A stretch of 22,912 nt of DNA from Plakobranchus ocellatus (Eukaryota; Mollusca; Gastropoda; Plakobranchidae), in the NCBI GenBank assembly GCA_019648995.1, contig BLXT01002526.1, positions 27,118 to 50,029 of the forward strand, read 5' to 3'. Within the stretch, counting starts at the first letter, position 1; each line of letters starts with the position of its first letter. Of this stretch, positions 1 to 10,147 are shown piece after piece. The position numbers were made by a program, and so were the translations under genes. Below the pieces are notes generated by a model that was not told where the DNA came from, ran no database searches, and saw only the letters and a list, made by a program, of their open reading frames with translations.

Positions 1-429
1 CATTGAAAATAATTTTCTTTTCTCGTTCAAGCCTGCTTTCCTTCCTGTTTGAATTCATTTAAGGTCTTGAAGATCTTGAATCTGAGACCTATTGAACTAA
101 AAATAAAGAGAGAAGGAAACACATAGTTTAAACATATACTACTTTTTGTCGCCTCTTTTTTATGATTATTTGTGTGAGTTCAAAATTTCTGCCCCTATTT
201 TTTAGCTTTCATTTTGATTATGCCATCCAATTAAAATAGGTGAAGTTCAATTTGGTTTTTAGCATTATCTTTTTTTTTTTTTTAAAGGAGCGCTTTGTTT
301 ATAAGGCCTAGCGTGAAAGGAAAAACGGTGATTATAAAACTTTGACTTTGTTAGTCATTTGCAATTATATTTTATGCAAGTTTGTTGAACTATTTCTTTA
401 TGACGACATATAAGATACTGTCACTTCAC
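1..429. other. AT-rich non-coding stretch
   Basis: No open frame with protein-like composition is visible on either strand. The only notable items are a run of about 14 T at 270-283 and other short homopolymers. The low GC ends abruptly at about 430, where the CpG-rich hairpin block begins. Confidence 0.6.
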
Positions 430-640
430 CGGGTAAAGTACGGGTAAGATCGTACTTTTAGGGATCATTTCTAGAGTATGTCTTGCCGAGACGTCGAGTA
501 AATCTGGACGGCACGTAATCCACGATGACGAGATTACGTCACTTCCTCTGAGCGTAAAGCCGGCTCTGGGAACCGTCACCGCTCTAGTGACGGATCCTAA
601 GGGTCATTGCGGGTCGTTCCTCTCCTCCTAAGTGAGGAGT
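430..640. repeat. CpG-rich block of successive short hairpins (possible structured RNA or SINE-like element)
   Basis: Seen directly: about 18 CpG dinucleotides between 430 and 616 in an otherwise AT-rich window, and a row of short inverted repeats: AAAGTACG/CGTACTTT (435-442 with 451-458), GCCG/CGGC (485-488 with 509-512), ACGTAATC/GATTACGT (513-520 with 532-539), GAGC/GCTC (550-553 with 563-566), CCGTCAC/GTGACGG (573-579 with 587-593) and CTCCTC/GAGGAG (622-627 with 634-639). Apart from the second, loops are 6 to 11 bases. No clean tRNA A or B box, poly-A tail or target duplication was recognised, so the class is open: a structured non-coding RNA, the head of an unclassified SINE, or part of a DNA transposon. 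The 4-bp stems are weak; the 7- and 8-bp stems are the real evidence. Confidence 0.45.
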
Positions 641-2574
641 TGGAGGGGAAAGTGGCAATCTGAGTGGTTTCATAATAAAATAATGTTGAAAATAAAGCAA
701 TACTAAAATTTTGTAGTAAGCAAAGCTACCTGTACATAAATCTCGAATTAGTCAAGTCATGAATTTGGAGCTACATAGCATAAGGACAAATCTAGGTGTC
801 GGCTCATAATAAATTGTCTTACTACGCAGATCTTGATGCGCTTTTCTAATGGCCTATAATGGGGCATTTACACACAAGGTAGAATACTTTGAATTTGTCA
901 CTGAGTAGTGGCTCCTTCTCCCGCAGAATCCTTCCTTAATTTTTTTTCCTTGAGGTCGAAATATATATAAGTGGCGCTCTTTCTGTCGACACTGCTCTTT
1001 TGAGTAACTTGCTGAATGCTAATCTATTCTATGCAAGCCACGTTACAAAAGCACTGGGCTAGCTGCTCGCGAGGTATCAGTCAGGACTTTGATTAGGTGA
1101 AATAGATTTCTGGTCAAGTTGCCATGCAGCGCGAGGAGCTAAAAAGCCTTCATCAGGATGTTGATCAAGTTTGATTTCACCAAAGTAATCCACTTTCCGA
1201 GGAATAAAATGACATACATTTTTAGTAAGGAAAAAAATGGAATTATTTAAAAAAAAAAAAAAGAAAGGGTTAGACGAGAAAACTTAGACGGAAACGTCCG
1301 CCTCGAGCATGTGTGTTGTAACATTATTCAGTCCCAGTCCCATGTTAGTCATTATTCATTCCCCAATGGTTGTCTCACGTGTGTCTGTTTCAGCAAGCTC
1401 CTCTTTATCAAAGTGACAATCTACCGCTAGACCACCAAACTGGAAGCATAAATTTCGGGCAGAGAATTCTCACCCGTAGAGAGGAAATCTGATGTTGGTT
1501 AAATACCGGTTTCAGGGAAGAAACTCTTTTAGTGTCATTTGTTTTTTCTCAGGTCCTTAGGTGCTTTTGCAGTACGTCTAATCAGTCAGGGGTAACGTTA
1601 CTCATTGCTGGCGCTTTCTCGGACCCAGCTAGTCGAAATAAATCACCACGATCTATTGAGTCGATTTTTAGTGCCTTTGTTTGTGTCCTCCTATGGAAAC
1701 AATACTGTTTCCGCCCTTGACCCCACCTTGGATTTCTCTGAGCCTATATGTACGATGCTCATTCAGTTAGTGCAGGATTCGCTCTCAAACTTTATGCCGG
1801 TTTAGATGCAGAGATAGAGGTAGTTGTTTGAGAGAGCAGCAAGGTAGATGTATAGATATGTAGCCATTAGCAAAGCTCGAATAGTTGTCATTTTTGTAGT
1901 TTTTCTATAGTCTTTTGTTTTAAGTAAAGTCTCGAAACCTAATCATGTAGTTTTTTTTAACTCCTCGCCCTGTATGGGGGGAGGGGGGGACTTTAGAGTA
2001 GGGCTAGAAGACAGGTTAGGTTATTTCTACTATTTCTAGAACGTTAGAATATTTGCGTCTACGCCACCCAGCAAGTAGCAGGTGCATGAATAACCCTAGA
2101 ATGCTCTTTATAATAATATAACCTAGCATCTAGTAAAAAAAACTTTATAATCAGATAAAACGTGTTATTGCATCATTTCAGATCTGTCTTGTTTATGTGA
2201 TGTAAAAGTATCAGTTAGGAAGCCATGATGCGCCAGGCGTCACAGTGAAGATTTTGAGCTAATACATTAAACCCACTATACGATCCGATGACGGCCTAGT
2301 CACTATAGTCGTGTGGCCTGCGGTTATGCAATAGTGTATATCATGTGTGTGATTACTCTTGGGATGCTATGCAACTTATTTCACGCCTTGATTAGATATA
2401 TTAGTTGCATAATGGCATGTGATCAGGAAAAAATCGATTTTAACTGTAGTAACTTTACTTTGCAGCGCATACTGATTTATCTTCTCCTATACACTAGAAA
2501 CTTCTAGTTAATCATTTTGTTTTCTCAGACACTGATATAATATCACATCTGACTTGTGACTTGACTCACAGATA
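641..2574. other. Anonymous non-coding region
   Basis: No convincing coding sequence. A TATATAAG-like string lies at about 963-971, a run of about 14 A at 1249-1262, an 8-bp inverted pair GGTGAAAT/ATTTCACC at 1096-1103 and 1174-1181, and a G-rich string near 1976-1990. Short open frames around 1532-1805 overlap in two frames and lack recognisable motifs. The A-run could be the tail of a plus-strand retroposed copy, but no matching body is recognised. Confidence 0.5.
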
Positions 2575-3412
2575 GAAAAATAAAATGTCTTAAAGAAGAA
2601 AACATCAAAGTTCAAAAGATAGCAAGCAAGCTAAAAAAAGAGAATGCTATGTTGAAAAAAAATGTATAGAAGAACATAAAAATGATGAAGTGAAGACTAT
2701 CTATGCTAGTGAGCTTGAAGACAGCCAAAAACATTTTCATGACACTACTTGCAACAGATATTCCTCAAATGTCAGAAAAACAGTTTGGCTCTTCATGGGG
2801 AGAGAAATGTTGCTGCCAGTAAGTGCTCAATTGTACTAAAAATAGTGGCCAAGCACCTAATCAACAAACACATCGCAGAGTCTGATTTGCAATCAACACA
2901 TCGCAAACGAACGCAGGTACTATAAAAAATGTAAATTGCCTCAGAAATTCTAAATATCAACAACATTGTCCTTCACTCAGATGCCACAAGTCGTAACAAG
3001 CGTAAGTACTTGGGACAACCGATAAGTTTGGAGGATGACACTGTTTTATCACTGGGGTACTCTGTGATGGCTGCTGAAAATCATTAACTTTACTTGGTTG
3101 ACATTCAAATACTTGATGAGCTCCCTGACGATTATTGTGGGGTTTCAGACATCAAGAAGGACGCCTTAAAGAAATATTATCTTAAAATCAATACTGTTAT
3201 GTTTGATCGTGCAAGTGTCATGAAGGCATTCAACATCAAGTTTGATGAAATTCGTGCTCAATCTTTACCTGCAGTAGATGATATCGACACGGTCAATAAA
3301 CTTGGACTTTGAAGTTCTGCATTTCTCCAGTGATGGGAGACTTTGTAGTGTTGAAAACATTCGTAACATTCAAGCTGGCCATCGGAGGTTGCAGTGTTAA
3401 GGTAATGTAAAG
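2575..3412 (+). pseudogene. Decayed transposase-like protein (uncharacterised repeat-encoded family)
   Basis: Translating the plus strand piecewise across stops and frame changes gives an ordered protein-like series: a lysine/glutamate-rich coiled-coil-like stretch near 2590-2665 (LKKENAMLKKN), then SSNVRKTVWLFMGREMLLPV near 2762-2820, then KIVAKHLINKH, then HSDATSRNKRKYLGQPISLE at about 2976-3035, then an uninterrupted frame at about 3097-3310 containing TVMFDRASVMKAFNIKFDE. The order H-(S/T)-D-x-T-S-R ... LGQ-I-L-E-x-x-x-LSLGY ... DRA(S/A)VMK resembles a large set of uncharacterised invertebrate and fish proteins that appear repeat-encoded; I take the HSD and DRASVMK segments as parts of an RNase-H-like core, which is inference. 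At least three stops and two frame changes break it, so no functional product is expected. Frame-consistent residues continue after the stop at 3310 (FEVLHFSSDGRLCSVENIRN) to about 3400. Confidence 0.55.
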
Positions 3413-3637
3413 TAATGTTTGTTATGATTTTATTTCTTTTCTAAGTCTCAAACTTTCAAGGGTTTTATCTTCTCTTATTTCCTCTTTTAATTTTTAGCTT
3501 CTCTGTTCATTTCTTCTTCTTTCCCATTGCCTGACAAAACACACGGTGTCGGCCATGATGGTTTTCACATGCTTTGCCAACACCGCTGTCCTTAAAAAAA
3601 AAGTATAAACTGATTATAATCTAACAACACAAAATAG
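3413..3637. other. Non-coding AT-rich stretch
   Basis: Nothing coding is recognised between the pseudogene and the (CT)n tract. GTAATGTAAAGTAATG near 3402-3417 is a small direct repetition. Confidence 0.4.
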
Positions 3638-3662
3638 TTCTCTCTCTCTCTCTCTCTTTGTG

Positions 3663-3720
<58 letters not shown>
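3638..3720. repeat. (CT)n/(GA)n microsatellite, interrupted
   Basis: About 83 bases of nearly pure CT dinucleotide with a few T or GTG interruptions. On the minus strand it creates an arginine/glutamate open frame that is an artefact of the repeat. Confidence 0.97.
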
Positions 3721-4644
3721 ACACCATAAATTAAGGTAGTCCTGTGCATTCCCATAGTTCTCCAAGTACAAAATATACAAATCAGACCTTCGACTTTAAT
3801 TTAACTGGCCCAGGAAAACAATTTTTCACAACACTTTGAAACCCACATCAGATAAGACCTGTTTCATCACAGCAATCTCACCTTTGGTTTCATACCTTCT
3901 TTGGATTAAAGTCAGAACACCCTGCCACCCTCTACCTAGAAATAATGATTCATATTCAAAATAATCAAGGACGTAGGGTATCTTAGTCTTTGTAATAATG
4001 TGACAGACAATCTTTGTTATCTGTCTAGAGAGAAATCAAGAACACATTTCAGTCTATTAACCTTTACTTACTACTGGGAGTTAATGTGAAGTCGAGTCAA
4101 GTTAGACCATGGTTTAGCAGCTCCTGAATAATTTCCAGAAAATTAAAAAACGACAAAAAAAAAATGCATTGACCAGTACATTCACTCGGACACTACCTTG
4201 GCCTTAGGCAACGTGCAGCGAAACTAGGAGTGAAGCATGAAAAATAGTAGCTTGTTGCTCCGATATCTACCTCTATGCTTTATGTGTATTTTGAAGCGAC
4301 AGTTTCTTAAATGAAATGTAAAACAAAATTCAGAATAAATGATGTGCTTGGGGCACATGCCGGAGTGAAAGATGCTACAGTATCGAGCGCTATATGAGTG
4401 GTGTAACATCTCTACATTTTCCAAAGCCAAAAGAACAACTTGTAAAATGCAGTAGATCTAAGCCGAAAAAAGAAAGCTTTATTTGTTAAACAACCTTTAT
4501 TGGATAAAATCTAATGGAAAATTCTTTCAATTTTACACTCATGACATTCACTCAGCTTGGAAATTAAAACTGACCTCATAAAACATTGTGTATGGTGACC
4601 AGATTTTGAAACGACTAATATGCGTCACTTAGATCTTCTACCGC
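3721..4644. other. Anonymous non-coding region
   Basis: Unique-looking AT-rich sequence. Short frames (for example minus strand 4224-4430) show no family signature. A run of A at about 4154-4163 is the only simple repeat. Confidence 0.5.
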
Positions 4645-4870
4645 TTTTTTTTTTTTTTTTAACTACCAGCAGGGACTCCATCGCCTTGGTCATGGTTTTT
4701 TTCTAAGCCATGGATTAATCTGGGGACGGAATATTGTGCTTTTATCCATGGGATGATATTCACCTCGGCTTCAGAGCCATCCATTCATTCACCATAGGGA
4801 TACAACGCACAACTAGGGTCACCTCGAAACTGAACTCACAACAGAGGATGTGGTATCTCCACTTGCATTG
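4645..4870 (-). repeat. Candidate SINE-like retroposed element with poly-A tail (minus strand)
   Basis: On the minus strand a body of about 200 bases ends in a pure run of 16 A (plus-strand T at 4645-4660), the usual signature of a reverse-transcribed insert. Upstream in its own orientation is GTGAGTTCAGTTTCGAGG (plus 4822-4839), a fair match to an RNA polymerase III B box (GTTCRANTC) with a T-arm-like surround. A convincing A box and target-site duplications were not found. It could also be an old processed transcript. Confidence 0.35.
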
Positions 4871-4897
4871 AATATAGAAAATTAAATCCAGAGTACT

Positions 4898-5426
4898 TCC
4901 GTATTTAAAAAATCACATGTCCGTTATATACGCATTACGTATTGAATGGAACAACAAAAATGTGAGGGATCCACATTTTGATATTTTACCCGTATATTAG
5001 GCACGTCATACGGATTCAAAATATATATTTCTTAACAAGGCCACAAGAATGTGGGATATTGGGGCAAGGGCCTGAAAGCAGCCGGTATAATGTAAGGGCC
5101 TTTTGGAACATTATTTTGATAATAATATGTACACTGTTTGACAAGGTAATTTTTTGGAAAATGAATACAACTGGAGGGAAGCGGGGAGGGTTCTTGACTA
5201 CACCTGTTCATTAACCAGAAAATAGTTATTAGTGTATCAGTGAAAAAAAAGAATTTACTGAACGGTGTCTGGTTTGAATATATCGTACCAACGCTGTGAA
5301 TTTGTATGACGTGCGTAATACACAGGTACAATGCGTTCCAAAATATGGATCCCTCACTATTTTCATTGCCGGTTCCATTCAATACATAATGCGTATTTAA
5401 CAGGCATGTGATTTTTTAAATACGGA
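4898..5426. mobile_element. Foldback / MITE-like element with long terminal inverted repeats
   Basis: The first bases (TCCGTATTTAAAAAATCACA from 4898) are repeated exactly in reverse complement at the other end, finishing at 5426. By eye the arms pair for about 110-125 bases (left 4898 to about 5015, right about 5300 to 5426), with about 4 mismatches in the first 55 and small indels further in. Both arms carry TATTGAATGGAAC, GTGAGGGATCCA and GCACGTCATA. The centre (about 5016-5299) is not self-complementary and has no recognisable transposase, so this is a non-autonomous element. No clear target-site duplication flanks it, so the superfamily is unassigned. Open frames of 78 and 116 codons inside overlap the arms and are probably chance. 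Confidence 0.75.
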
Positions 5427-6504
5427 TCGCCCGACTCTCGCTGTAATATACATTATGGGACTCGGTGATTCCCACGAAACCGTATTGCGTTTAGTGTGTT
5501 ATTGGGGAGTTTTAGTGCAAACATGAAATGAAAGTAAGACCAAGTCAGTTCGTTCTTGACAAGCGTAACCTTTGTCCAATTATTAACCGCGCATGTCTGG
5601 CGGGTAATCCAAGTACCTAACTATGTTAAGTTGATGTTTCTATTAGCTGGCCCCTGAGAAATTAAAAACCTTCAAATGCTAAAGAATACGATAACAGACC
5701 AAAGGTACGCCTGCATATATGTAAAATAAGTGTTCTATCTTGTAGAGTAGGGCTAGCTAGATGAGCAGTTAATTGCTGTGAAAAGGAAGATTTCAGGCGA
5801 AAGCCAGGGGCGTTTGATTGAGCTGATTAGGGAAGGCCATGTTTGCATGATGAGTCATATCCTCATAGCAAAGACGTTATTACACAATGCATGGCAAAAA
5901 ATTTCAACACAAATAAACATGGACACTATGATTTGTAAGTAATTTTCTTTCTGACTGTAAATTTTCATCGATTTCAATCAACAAAACTCAAATACAAATT
6001 GCCCTAAAAGTTGTTGATCAGCTCTGAATGAATTGTCTCCCCTTTACTGAGAAGTACAGGCGCTGATTTCCCTGAGTGTTGCATACATGACTTGTTCATC
6101 GAAGAAGCATTGTCTTTGGTGCTTTGGTGATGATAAAAGAAATGTTGATTCGTTTTTCCTTCTTCAAATTTGAAAATAAAATATAGTCCTTATAACGTCT
6201 TTCTGCTAATACGTACTTATTTGTAAAAAATCGTTTTCTCTATTTAATAATTCATAAATAATAGTGTTTTTACTTTTTGTTACTAGTCGTCTGATACGCT
6301 TTTAATTTTATTAGTTATGGAAATATTTTAGATGAATTTTGTGTTGAGTACAAAAGTGGGACTATCACTGGGGTCTTTTCTGCTAACGTCTATGGCGTGG
6401 ATTCGCTCATTCAGCCCACAGCTCTCTTAGTGACAAGTTTTCCTCATTGTTATTGTACTGTACTGTTTTATACTTAGCTAGACACTCATCTTTGATGTTT
6501 TTTT

Positions 6505-6508
<4 letters not shown>
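5427..6508. other. Anonymous non-coding region
   Basis: AT-rich, without protein-like frames on either strand and without recognised repeats. Confidence 0.5.

Positions 6509-6556
<48 letters not shown>
6509..6556. repeat. (GA)n microsatellite
   Basis: About 48 bases of pure GA dinucleotide. It lies 20 bases before the second copy of the 24-base hairpin. Confidence 0.97.
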
Positions 6557-6558
<2 letters not shown>

Positions 6559-6575
6559 TAAACAATGAATACGTA

Positions 6576-6599
6576 AAAGTGCGGGTAAAGTTGCACTTT
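6576..6599. repeat. 24-base hairpin, second copy of the one at 435-458
   Basis: Stem AAAGTGC (6576-6582) pairs perfectly with GCACTTT (6593-6599) around a 10-base loop, GGGTAAAGTT. It is the same length as the hairpin at 435-458 and shares 19 of 24 positions. One stem pair differs by a double, compensatory change (A:T at 435-458, G:C here), and another by a change to a G-T pair. Some likeness continues for about 15 bases downstream. Confidence 0.6.
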
Positions 6600-7079
6600 C
6601 ATTGAGATTCTTTTTTTTTCTTTTAATATTTTAACTATATACGCATATTTTAAGGAACGTCATGTCTTAGAAGTCTAGACTTGATGCAGCTTGCTTATGA
6701 AGGCGAGACGGTTATGCATCTAGATAAGACTGAAGTCTACTATGCACATTCAATATAGGCAAATAGGCCGCTCCTCTGTCACGTTATATTTTTTTCATTA
6801 CATTACTTTCTTAATACTTAGTTATTTCTTTGAGTTACTTCCTTAGTGTCTTAACTTAAATTAGTAATTACTGACTCTATTAACTTTTATTGTTGTTAAA
6901 AAGAGTTGCATAGTTCTTCTTCATTCTTAAATGATACACTAACTTGTAGTTGTAGATCCATTCGTGAGTCATGAGTGATCACACAGCCGCACATCCTGGT
7001 TGGAAAATCGCTCTTACTTGATATATTGGCTGCAGCGGACAAAATCACAATGTGCGTTATTTGCGTATCGGTGCTTTAG
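6600..7079. other. Non-coding stretch
   Basis: AT-rich with T-runs near 6610-6620 and 6790. No coding signal. Its right part may contain the unrecognisable 3' end of the mariner-like relic that follows. Confidence 0.4.
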
Positions 7080-7578
7080 CGTCACTCATATTTCGCTGGT
7101 CCTAAATGGCAAATTGTGGATATATTTATTATTCAGATGGAATGTTGCTTCATCACTGGAGATTATCTTTGACAGCAGTTCAGGATCATTTTCCATCGGC
7201 TCCTGGACAATGTGGTAAAATTCAAAGCGGGTATAACTTTTGGACCAGTTGCAGCTTATAAGGTGTAAACCACAAGAGTTTACGTAAGATGTAGCACACT
7301 GTGCGTTGCGAAAGTTGTAACTCTTGGCTACATCTGCGTGTCGACTTCTTGGGGCTGCGAAGATAATTGTCTCTGACCCTCTCGACAATTTCCTCTGATA
7401 CTGCTGGGCGGCCCGAATGTCCCTTTCTCTGATCACAGATGCATCCTCTCTCGATGAAATCATTATACCACTACAAAATCGACTTGTTAGAAGGTGTATT
7501 ATTGTGATGAATGCGTTTGAAAGAACGCTGCACAATTGTTTATTTTTCCAAACTCCGAAACACACAAGCATTTTGGAT
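7080..7578 (-). pseudogene. Fossil Tc1/mariner-like transposase fragment
   Basis: Read on the minus strand, one frame from about 7575 to 7226 gives a helix-turn-helix DNA-binding half typical of Tc1/mariner-type transposases: VQRSFKRIHHNNTPSNK, then WYNDFIERGC, a GHSGRP linker (the GRPR-like element between the two helix-turn-helix units), VSEEIVERVRDNYL, then SPKKSTRRCSQELQLSQRTV and YILRKLLWFTPYKLQ. Two stops interrupt it (after SLEK and after NKSIL). A frame change near 7229 leads into ENDPELLSKIISSDEATFHL, holding the first catalytic aspartate of the DDE/D triad (codon at about 7152-7154) in the characteristic SDEATFHL context. Past NNKYIHN (about 7110) the frame breaks again and the other catalytic acids are not recognisable. 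The family would be about 340 residues; this covers roughly its first half. No terminal inverted repeats were found. Confidence 0.75.
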
Positions 7579-7740
7579 TGGACAGCCACTAGAGGGTAAG
7601 ATACAAATTGTGAACTGGAAACAAACTGGAAACAAAAATTCATTAATTTTTGCAACCGTAGGTTGACACTAATTTTGTGAATGTATTCACCCAACTTCTC
7701 ATATTATGAACATTTGAAATCAAGGAGTGTTTTTGTGCTC

Positions 7741-7744
<4 letters not shown>

Positions 7745-7780
<36 letters not shown>

Positions 7781-7790
7781 AAAGAGAGAG

Positions 7791-7843
<53 letters not shown>
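7745..7843. repeat. Compound (TA)n-(GA)n microsatellite
   Basis: A 34-base pure TA tract (7745-7778) is followed after a few bases by A- and GA-rich sequence and pure GA to 7843. Open frames across it on both strands are artefacts. Confidence 0.97.
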
Positions 7844-7847
<4 letters not shown>

Positions 7848-9817
7848 GATGCATTATGCAAATTAAGTATCCAACATTGCTGATATAAAATAAATACATT
7901 TACATGATTTTTTTTGCATTTCATTTTGTTTCTATCTTATAGAAACTTTGAGGATTAGATTTTCTCAAATAAATTGTAATTTTACGTTCCTTTTAAACTA
8001 TTGCAAAATGTGCATCGTGCCACAGTTAGCCACGCAGAAAACATAAAACAATGACAATGTTTAATACGGATGTTTCCTTTGAGGTTAAGGTCATCGACAA
8101 AGATGTTAAGATTGAGCTTTGGCGATAAAGTAGTTTTAGATCACATTAGATTTAGTTTACCCCAAAAACTAGACTGATAATTCACTTATCATTTATTTTC
8201 TTGTTCTTCAATTTACACACTGCTTTTTCAATTTCTGAAAGATCTTTAGTTGATCGAGTTCTCTTCTTTACATGAAAAAATCTACCGCATTTTTTTTTTT
8301 TCAGAAAATCAATTTATTACTTGAGAATGCATTTTTTTAAACTAGTAAGCATTGTGATTACAAATTTTTTCTGAACTATTGAAGCGACAACATTAAAATA
8401 TTTTCTCGCATTTGTAAAACAAAATCCTCAAGTCATAGTGATGTTCTGAGAAAAACTCAATACCATTGTTTTAATTTGTTAGATCTGGATTTAAAATGGA
8501 ACTGATTATTGAATTGGATTCCACCCATTAATGGCGGCCCACCTTATTCTCTTATTTTATGTACAGAGTTTTGAAAAGTTCGTGCCCTTTTGTTTCACTT
8601 TATGGCTTTTAACATTTTACTAGTCAAGGTAATTTGTAAATCGCAAAAGCGAATAATAAGGTAGTAAAATTTATTTTGAAAATTAGATGAAAGGGTTCAT
8701 AAATATTTCCAAATAAACTTCCTTTTACCCTAAAAACTTTCCAACGATATAAGAAAAGGTCCAAAATATTTATCCTCTAAACAGTAGAACGTCTAGGGAG
8801 TTCATTATTCTGGTGGATCGCACCTCAATAATAGCATCTCCGTTCCTTTTTTTAGATTTTGTCTAATATCGTATCGCTTTATATCTACATGTATTACGAT
8901 TCCTTCATTCTGAACAAAATAATTACTTCAAAAAAGCGGAAAAGAAAAAAAAAACGAAAACCAAGCTAAAAAGTAAGCTCAGTTTATTCAAAAAGAAAGA
9001 CCACAATGATATTTATGCATATGTGCATATGTTATGCACTTGCCATCTGGAAATTCAGAGTTTGTGACACTCAACTCACCATATCCAATGTAAAGATGGC
9101 AGTTGCATGGTATATCAACGACTCAAAATGCTACACGAGACTCATTTAGACGTTGAACTTAACATTCAAATGAGCCACGAAAGTGAGTGAACTCACAAGT
9201 GTGAAAGGAAATTTTTGTTCTCTGGTGCAACATCAGTTCAAAGGCCTGTCAGATGGAACCAGGGTCAGGTTTTTTTTTTTTTTTTCTAATGAATGCGTTT
9301 TTCAATGAGTGAAATGAGATAATCATTTTTCATCATCCAAACTTAAAGTGAATGTGATCAACGATCAGAGATTATGGATATTGTCGGGGAAACCTTGGAC
9401 TGAACAATAACAATAGCTAATGCTAAATTGTCGATCATTCTCTCTAGGTTTACGATAGCATTAAACAAGTAGCTAGGAGGGCCTTGCTTTACATGACGAT
9501 AGACATGTATAAAGAAAAACAACAACTCTGTATACCCACACATAAAATTCAATCACGGAAAACAATCATGGAGAAAAAAGACGTAGAGAGAACAATAAAT
9601 ACAAAGAGGCAGCAAGATAAAGTGGTAGAGATATAGAGAAACTGGAAGAGAATGAGCGAAAGGAGGGGGGTGTAAGAGAGACACAAAGCGAGAGAAAGAA
9701 AGAGGAGAGGAGGTATAGAGAGAGGGAGAGGGATAAAACTTAAAATGAGAAAGGGTGGGCGGTCACAGATATGGAAAGAGACTAAGAGAGAACAAGAGTG
9801 ACACATACACAAATAGG

Positions 9818-9818
<1 letters not shown>
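7844..9818. other. Long anonymous non-coding region
   Basis: About 2 kb with no coding signal. T-runs at 8290-8301 and 9270-9285 (16 T) could be poly-A ends of old minus-strand inserts, without a recognised body. Near 9004-9040 there is a locally palindromic GCATATGTGCATATG string. TGCCATCT (about 9040) and AGATGGCA (about 9094) form an 8-bp inverted pair. From about 9560 the sequence becomes purine-rich and grades into the microsatellite. Confidence 0.5.
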
Positions 9819-9897
<79 letters not shown>

Positions 9898-9943
9898 AAG
9901 ATAGATAGAAAGATAGATAGATAGATAGATAGACAGATAGATG
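9819..9943. repeat. (GATA)n tetranucleotide microsatellite
   Basis: About 125 bases of GATA repeats, pure over most of the length, with AAAG and GACA variants near 9895-9935. Confidence 0.98.
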
Positions 9944-9999
9944 GAAAGAGAGAGGGGGAGAGAGAGAGGAAGAGCGAGAGAAAGAGAGAGAGAGAGAGA

Positions 10000-10072
<73 letters not shown>
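9944..10072. repeat. (GA)n purine tract
   Basis: About 130 bases of GA-rich sequence, imperfect at first and pure GA toward the end. It continues the GATA tract and stops about 60 bases from the 3' end of the minus-strand LINE, suggesting the tract grew from or next to the LINE tail. The 64-codon glutamate/arginine frame over it is an artefact. Confidence 0.97.
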
Positions 10073-10074
<2 letters not shown>

Positions 10075-10147
10075 GATGGGGGAAGCGCGAGAAAATGTTA
10101 CATTAAAGAAAAGCCTTAAGTGCGAAAAAATATGATCTTCTTTTCAG

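Noticed and set aside
430..640. Hammerhead ribozyme or tRNA gene in the hairpin block
   Set aside because: I looked for the CTGANGA and GAAA core boxes in the right order and for paired A and B boxes; neither set is present.
961..1000. TATATAAG followed about 25-30 bases later by an initiator-like string, as a promoter
   Set aside because: TATA-like strings are common by chance in AT-rich DNA and no coding sequence follows.
1532..1805. Overlapping plus-strand frames with fairly even composition
   Set aside because: They overlap in two frames, have no family motif, and no splice or polyadenylation context stands out.
5032..5382. A 116-codon minus-strand frame as a gene
   Set aside because: It runs into the right arm of the foldback element, overlaps a plus-strand frame of 78 codons and has no recognisable domain.
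9941..10135. Open frames rich in glutamate/arginine (also at 3592-3780, 7681-7924) as charged proteins
   Set aside because: They are direct translations of (GA)n or (CT)n microsatellites; any frame through such a tract stays open.
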